Source: CAYQTE01 sp964420285 (GTDB taxonomy: Bacteria > Planctomycetota > Phycisphaerae > Tepidisphaerales > Tepidisphaeraceae). From it: a stretch of DNA of 54,464 nt. Positions 50,465 through 54,464 of the stretch are shown piece after piece. The translations under genes were made by a program, and so were the position numbers. The notes under the pieces were generated by a model, which worked only from the letters and a program-made list of their open reading frames with translations, had not been told where the DNA came from and did not search any database. How positions within the stretch are numbered: the stretch's first letter is position 1; each line of letters opens with the position of its first letter. The stretch covers positions 1 through 54,464 of the forward strand of contig CAYQTE010000028.1 in assembly GCA_964420285.1 (NCBI GenBank). The letters are read 5' to 3'.

Positions 50465-51625
50465 ATGGAGCCGAAGGCAATGGATTTGTTGACAAATCTC
50501 GGTCTTAGAAGTGCGGCGAGCGATCGCAAGCTGACCGTCGACGATGTCCTTGGGTTCATTCGGCGGGCTTTCGGTGTGGAGGTGTGGACCGAGGTTGCCG
50601 ACGCCATGGCAGACCACGAGGTCGTCGTCTTTGTTGTGAACGGCAACGGTGCCGGGCCACACTGGATTACAGTGCAATCCGCATGGGCTGGATGGGATCG
50701 CCTGGCGAGGAATCTCGCCGCTCGCGCGGAAAAGGAGCTTGGCGCTCTGGCGGTCATCACCTGGCTACATGGCGATACGATCGTCGACATTGTGCCTTAC
50801 CAGGCTGGGCGCCCGGCCCGGCGCAGCGAATCGCCGCTCACCGAGGATGAGTCGCGGGCAGAGCTCGACCGCTTGGGCATGAAATTCTGTCTGGAGGTGC
50901 CGGACCGGGCGAATGCGGGAACTATCGCGTTACGCTTCCGGGCAAGCGGACGGCGCGCGGGGGGCATTGTGACGCCCATGTCCCAAGCGGGCCGCCTGGC
51001 CATTCCACGATTGTTCTGCGGCGAGGCCGCGGCAGTGAAGACTGCGTGGCGTCGTGTGACGCGCCGTGTTGCGAGGGAGGGAACGTGGCAAAATGTACTG
51101 CCGACGTTGGACTTCGTTGATCTTGAAGCGACGAAAGGTTACCTGGCACGATTGGAGGACGGTCGCACGTCGATGTTAGGTGATATTTGGTATCAATATA
51201 TGGCCAATGACACGCTTTGGCTGGACTGTATGGAAGCTGCCGGATCGCGGGATCACGGATCAGAGCGGGTCATCGCATTGACCATGGAGGGTCTGGATTG
51301 GTTCTGGGTTTGCCTTGGATTGCTCGGGGGAAACTCGATCTGGTTCCCGAACGACTTCGTGAAGCGGCCGAACGGAATAGCGGAACTGAAGAGCGTAGTG
51401 CGCCATGTCATGCCTTGGTGGGATACATTCTGTCAGTTGCGGCCGCGATTCCTTGAGCCGTCTCTCATTTCGTGGATGACGTGGGGATCCTCGATATTGA
51501 GCGCATGTTCTCGCTGCGGATTGCCACGCGAGGAATATGATCGTATTTGCAATCTGGACAACCTGGGGACCCCGGAAGCGGCTGGAGACGCAATCAGAAA
51601 ATGGCTCCAGAGCAGTGGATCATGA
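50465..51625 (+). CDS. Hypothetical protein at the end of the repeat array
   Basis: A 386 aa soluble protein. The first half has an alpha/beta pattern (LTVDDVLGFIRRAFGVEVWT; HEVVVFVVNGNGAGPHWITV; ALAVITWLHGDTIVDIVPYQ). The second is helical and Trp-rich (LTMEGLDWFWVCLGLLGGNS; RHVMPWWDTFCQLRPRFLEP). No known motif seen. The start may be ATG 50465 or ATG 50480. The stop is followed within 10 bases by AATAACCGAGGCGC, similar to the start of the repeats. Confidence 0.65.
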   Translation: MEPKAMDLLTNLGLRSAASDRKLTVDDVLGFIRRAFGVEVWTEVADAMADHEVVVFVVNGNGAGPHWITVQSAWAGWDRLARNLAARAEKELGALAVITWLHGDTIVDIVPYQAGRPARRSESPLTEDESRAELDRLGMKFCLEVPDRANAGTIALRFRASGRRAGGIVTPMSQAGRLAIPRLFCGEAAAVKTAWRRVTRRVAREGTWQNVLPTLDFVDLEATKGYLARLEDGRTSMLGDIWYQYMANDTLWLDCMEAAGSRDHGSERVIALTMEGLDWFWVCLGLLGGNSIWFPNDFVKRPNGIAELKSVVRHVMPWWDTFCQLRPRFLEPSLISWMTWGSSILSACSRCGLPREEYDRICNLDNLGTPEAAGDAIRKWLQSSGS

Positions 51626-51811
51626 ACAGTGAATAACCGAGGCGCCCGCTGGTATTCTGTTGCTGTTTTGTCAGACGGGGCGGAGCTAGTATCTGCACAA
51701 GATGTCATCGTCTTGCTCGGCCGCCGCCGTCCCGGGCGTCGCCGGCGACTTGGTCGGCAGCGGGTCTTCGGGCAATTGGGGACGGCCGGACAAATTCGCT
51801 GGTGCGCCGGG

Positions 51812-51865
51812 ATAACTGAAGCGACACGACCCTTCAATAGGAAATGGGGTGTCGCGGCGGGCGGA
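51812..51865 (+). repeat. GTAAC-GTTAC element, 5' fragment (copy 4)
   Basis: ATAACTGAAGCGACACGACC, then CTTCAATAGGAAAT and GTGTCGCGGCGGGCGG, aligns with the first ~55 bases of copy 1. The rest of the element is absent. GCGACAC and GTGTCGC inside it can form their own hairpin. Confidence 0.75.
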
Positions 51866-52037
51866 TTTAGGGGAACCAAGCCAACAAAGGCCGGCCCGCC
51901 GCCGGTTTTCGCGGCCACAGGGGATTTTTTCGCGGGCGTGCAAGGCGACAAAAACGCGATAAGTGTAACATTCTGTAACCCCACCCGCCCGCACGACGCC
52001 AAGAACGCCATCGGCGGCGGGGAAAGAACCTGGGCGA

Positions 52038-52076
52038 GGGTGACAAAAACGCAAAAAGTGTCACCTTTTGTCACCC
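52038..52076. repeat. GGGTGACAAAA inverted repeat
   Basis: Perfect 11-base arms around a 17-base loop that itself contains GTGTCACC. A degenerate copy lies at 51944-51983. May act as a terminator-like hairpin upstream of the serine hydrolase gene. Confidence 0.7.
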
Positions 52077-52165
52077 CCCATTGCCGCATCTCGACGTTGC
52101 ATCCCCCGACCGCAGGATTACCATAGCGGCCACATGGCGGATTACTGCCGCAAAGGAAGGAACTT

Positions 52166-53374
52166 ATGCACAGCACCAAGACCCTGAACCGTCTCATTGC
52201 GTCCGTTGCGAGCCTGATTGTACTTCTGGCCGCCCCACCGCTTCTGCGGGCTCAAGCGGCCGATCGATTCGCCACCATCGCGCCGGCGATGCAGAAGTTT
52301 GTCGATCAGGGGCAGATCGCCGGCATCGTCACGCTGGTGGCCGACAAGGACCGCGTGCTGCACCAGGCGGCCGTGGGGGTCAGCGATATTGCCACCGGCC
52401 GCAAAATGCAGAGCGACGATATGTTCTGGATCGCGTCGATGAGCAAGCCGATCACGGCCGTGGGCGTGGGCGTGCTGGTCGATGACGGCAAGGTCAAATT
52501 CGACGACCCGGTCTCGAAATACATCCCCGAGTTCGCGGACATCACGCTGACGGCGGGGCGCGGCGGACCAGCGACCCGGCCTTCGCGGCCGATCACGTTG
52601 CGCGATGTGCTGACGCACACCAGCGGCCTGGGTGACATGATGCAGCGCGAACCGCACCTGACGCTGGCCCAGACGGCCGTCGCGCTGGCCAAGACCCCGC
52701 TCCATTTCCAGCCCGGCACGCGCTGGGCGTATTCGACGGCCGGGATTGACATCATGGGCCGGGTTGTTGAAGTCGCCAGCGGGATGCCCTTCGCGGACTT
52801 CATGCAGAAGCGGATTTTCGATCCGCTGGGTATGACGCAGACGACGTATTGGCTGTCGGCCGAACAAAATGCGCGATACGCCAAGCCGTATATTCTCAAC
52901 GCGCAGACGAACAAGCTCGAGCAGACAACGATACCGTATCTGTATGGGACAGAGCCCACCGATCGCCAGCGCCCGCCGCTGGGCGGCGCGGGGCTTTTCT
53001 CCACGGCGGGCGATATTGGCCGGTTCTATCAAATGGCCCTGAATCACGGGACGCTCGGCGGCAAGCAGATTCTCAAACCGGAAACCCTGGCCGAGATGAC
53101 CAAGCCGCAAACCGGCGACTTGACCGCGCGTCCCGGCATGCCGTGGGGAATCGGATTTTGCGTGATCGCCGATCCGACCAAGATGGAGGCCAACGACGTT
53201 TTCGCCCCCGGCTCGTTCGGGCACGGCGGCGCGTTCGGCACCGACAGTTGGATCGACACCGGCAAGGGCGTGATCTATATCCTCATGCTCGAACGCGACA
53301 AGATGGGAAACCCCGACAATTCGCCCATGCGCCAGGCGTTCCAGCACGCCGCCGCGGCGGCGCTGGCGGGATAG
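52166..53374 (+). CDS. Secreted serine hydrolase of the class C beta-lactamase family
   Basis: A 402 aa protein with signal peptide (LIASVASLIVLLAAPPLLRA) and the family's catalytic motifs: Ser91-x-x-Lys94 (IASMSKPITA), Tyr189 (WAYSTAGIDIMG, YST in place of YxN) and GHGGAFG near residue 350 (HxG in place of KTG). This pattern is of esterase/D-aminopeptidase-like S12 enzymes (EstB type) rather than true AmpC, so antibiotic resistance should not be assumed. AAGGAAGGAA precedes the ATG. It acts in the periplasm or outside. Confidence 0.93.
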   Translation: MHSTKTLNRLIASVASLIVLLAAPPLLRAQAADRFATIAPAMQKFVDQGQIAGIVTLVADKDRVLHQAAVGVSDIATGRKMQSDDMFWIASMSKPITAVGVGVLVDDGKVKFDDPVSKYIPEFADITLTAGRGGPATRPSRPITLRDVLTHTSGLGDMMQREPHLTLAQTAVALAKTPLHFQPGTRWAYSTAGIDIMGRVVEVASGMPFADFMQKRIFDPLGMTQTTYWLSAEQNARYAKPYILNAQTNKLEQTTIPYLYGTEPTDRQRPPLGGAGLFSTAGDIGRFYQMALNHGTLGGKQILKPETLAEMTKPQTGDLTARPGMPWGIGFCVIADPTKMEANDVFAPGSFGHGGAFGTDSWIDTGKGVIYILMLERDKMGNPDNSPMRQAFQHAAAAALAG

Positions 53375-53420
53375 CAGCGCGTGGTATAATGTCGGAATCT
53401 ATTACCGGAGCGGCGGACAC

Positions 53421-53621
53421 ATGACGACCCAAACGCTGACCATTGGGAAACGCCGGTTTGTATTGGTGGCTGAGCGCGACTTTCGCCGCCTGACCAAACG
53501 CGCAGGCGAGGGCGCGGTTCGGCCGGAATTTGCCGATGAGGCGATGCGTGCCCTGTGGGCATACCGCAAGACAGGCAAAGCGGCCAACTGGACCGACATC
53601 AAGCGCAGACTGGGTTTGTGA
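53421..53621 (+). CDS. Antitoxin of a RelBE/ParDE-type pair
   Basis: A 66 aa protein, MTTQTLTIGKRRFVLVAERD at the start (a Phd/YefM-like beta strand and RDFRRL motif) and a helical end (DEAMRALWAYRKTGKAANWT). Such short proteins precede ParE/RelE toxins in planctomycetes. The stop is one base from the toxin ATG, so the two are coupled. Family assignment rests mainly on the partner. Confidence 0.75.
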   Translation: MTTQTLTIGKRRFVLVAERDFRRLTKRAGEGAVRPEFADEAMRALWAYRKTGKAANWTDIKRRLGL

Positions 53622-53622
53622 A

Positions 53623-53889
53623 ATGTCGTATACGGTCAAGTTCTCCAGCAAGGCCGAACGCCAGATCGCGGAACTGCCGGAACATGTCCGCAAGCGAGTA
53701 GCGCGTTGGATTGATCTGTTGGCCGACGATCCCTATCGCAGGCCGTCTTGCCAGCTTGCGGGTTTCCCGGAACTCCGCCGCGTTCACGCCAGCAAGGATT
53801 ATGTGATCGTGTATTCGGTCTTGGAAGATGAGGTCGTCGTGCTCGTCGTGCGCGTCGCCCACCGGCGCGAGGTCTACCGTAGAATGTGA
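53623..53889 (+). CDS. RelE/ParE-family toxin
   Basis: An 88 aa protein with the RelE/ParE fold pattern: SYTVKFSSKAERQIAELPEH, ARWIDLLADDPYRRP, LAGFPELRRVHASKDYVIVY and VLVVRVAHRREVYR. The C-terminal Arg-x-x-His-Arg-x-x-Val-Tyr end is the usual catalytic region of RelE-like ribonucleases. The start at ATG 53623 matches the family; the frame's upstream extension lies inside the antitoxin gene. Confidence 0.92.
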   Translation: MSYTVKFSSKAERQIAELPEHVRKRVARWIDLLADDPYRRPSCQLAGFPELRRVHASKDYVIVYSVLEDEVVVLVVRVAHRREVYRRM

Positions 53890-53925
53890 ATCTCGATAGC
53901 GGGCTACCAACCGTTTCTGGAATGG

Positions 53926-54297
53926 CTAGACTCCCAGCCTCCGCAAGGCCCGGGAAAGTTGCGCCAGCACGACTGCCACTTCGGGGTCAGACCGGATGAG
54001 GCGTCCTGACAAGAGTTTCTGCGTGGCTCGCGCGGCCTCGATCAGTTCCCGAATGCCGCCCTCTTGAAGACCTGTTGGCGACAAACCTTCACATGCCGCA
54101 ATGCAGGCCGCCGCAAGGCGGGTGGCGCTATCCGACTGGCGAGATTTGACTGCGGTCTGCCGAACCTGATACGTATTTCTTCCGTATGCTTCCGCGAATG
54201 CTTCGGAGTGTGATAGGGATTGGGGACGCGCTTGCGCCAGATCGGCGACTGCGGGTCGAGAACGTCGGACGATACTACGAGGGTTCTGGTTATCCAT
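53926..54297 (-). CDS. Hypothetical helical protein
   Basis: A 123 aa protein with a basic, disordered N-terminus (MDNQNPRSIVRRSRPAVADL) and a helical C-terminal half (ATRLAAACIAACEGLSPTGL; IRELIEAARATQKLLSGRLI; VVLAQLSRALRRLGV). No family recognised. It is convergent with the RelE-type gene and follows, on its own strand, the end of the truncated gene at the window edge after 21 bases, so the two could be one transcript. Confidence 0.5.
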   Translation of the reverse strand: MDNQNPRSIVRRSRPAVADLAQARPQSLSHSEAFAEAYGRNTYQVRQTAVKSRQSDSATRLAAACIAACEGLSPTGLQEGGIRELIEAARATQKLLSGRLIRSDPEVAVVLAQLSRALRRLGV

Positions 54298-54318
54298 ACT
54301 CTGTCTCCAATCGCGTTA

Positions 54319-54464
54319 TCACGCCAATCTAAGTTCCCTCAACGTCGCCCCGGCCGCGCTGAGGTTTTCGGGGCGCATGGCGGCGTGGCTTGTCGAGAGG
54401 ACCATGCCCGTGCCGCCGGCTTTGAAGATGGCTATCACGGCGTCTCTGACGCTTTGCGGCGTAC
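54319..54464 (-). CDS. C-terminal fragment of a gene cut by the window edge
   Basis: Only the last 47 residues are inside the window: TPQSVRDAVIAIFKAGGTGM, then VLSTSHAAMRPENLSAAGAT and LRELRLA before TGA at 54321. The pattern (AGGTGMVLS..yaeMRpENL.aAG..lREL) is like the end of a large family of planctomycete secreted proteins related to glycoside hydrolases. I cannot name it from this part. Confidence 0.6.
   Translation of the reverse strand, partial: TPQSVRDAVIAIFKAGGTGMVLSTSHAAMRPENLSAAGATLRELRLA

Larger units (their letters stand above)
51626..52165. other. Non-coding repeat-rich region
   Basis: No convincing gene in 540 bases. It contains a 5' fragment of the GTAAC element (51812-51865) and two related blocks of GTGACAAAAACGC..GTGTCAC..TGTCACCCC type, at 51944-51983 and 52038-52076. 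The last is a perfect inverted repeat GGGTGACAAAA/TTTTGTCACCC with a 17-base loop. Confidence 0.6.

Noticed and set aside
51433..52197. 254-codon minus-strand ORF over the end of the 386 aa gene and the repeat region
   Set aside because: Low-complexity product of GTGACAAAA repeats and antisense of a better gene.
52166..53374. True beta-lactamase (AmpC)
   Set aside because: YST and HGG replace the YxN and KTG motifs, which points to an esterase/peptidase-type S12 enzyme.

Overview
The window is GC-rich DNA and looks like a member of Planctomycetota, probably class Phycisphaerae. That placement is inference. It rests on a hybrid pilMNO/Gsp pseudopilin locus with many GFTLVE-type prepilins, on small membrane proteins with the CxxCGYdL..CPECG zinc ribbon common in planctomycetes, on a small HPFxPF-type protein between rpoB and rpoC, and on abundant repetitive intergenic DNA. 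No rRNA or intact tRNA gene was seen.

Layout. (1) 1-10092, minus strand: one long operon-like run for a type II secretion / type IV pilus-like machine. In order of transcription it holds GspG-like major pseudopilin, a degenerate pseudopilin, a second GspG-like protein, GspI-, GspJ- and PilX/GspK-like proteins, a small exported protein, GspH/FimT, PilM, PilN, PilO, a PilP/GspC-like protein and a secretin that runs off the window. (2) 10.8-14.2 kb: nadC, a secreted protein, and an arabinose/fucose-isomerase-like enzyme. (3) 14.3-16.0 kb: a zinc-ribbon membrane protein and a HEPN/MNT toxin-antitoxin pair. (4) 16.0-20.5 kb: a MacAB/FtsX-type ABC exporter with two permeases, an HlyD adaptor and an ATPase. 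(5) 20.8-23.5 kb: a TetR-VOC-RsbU operon with a clear promoter and operator. (6) 23.6-26.9 kb: a glycosyltransferase-methyltransferase fusion, and a GHKL ATPase plus STAS-like pair. (7) 27.0-41.2 kb: housekeeping block rplA-rplJ-rplL-rpoB-(77 aa ORF)-rpoC-topA with visible promoters, terminators and an rplJ-rplL hairpin pair. (8) 41.3-44.5 kb: two small proteins, a vapBC remnant and ilvB. (9) 44.5-54.5 kb: accessory DNA with hicAB, a repeat-separated array of orphan genes, a serine hydrolase, a RelBE-type pair and a truncated gene at the edge.

The most unusual structure is at 46.4-51.9 kb. Three near-identical ~265 bp elements, one shortened copy and one 5' fragment separate unrelated, partly AT-richer orphan genes. 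Each full copy starts at or within 2 bases of a gene's stop codon with GTAACYGA and ends with a matching TCRGTTAC-type arm just before the next gene. The arms change together between copies, as expected for a selected fold. The layout resembles an integron-type cassette array (gene then attC-like site) without an integrase, but the elements are longer than known attC sites and do not fit the standard core consensus. A MITE family or a structured 3' RNA remain alternatives.
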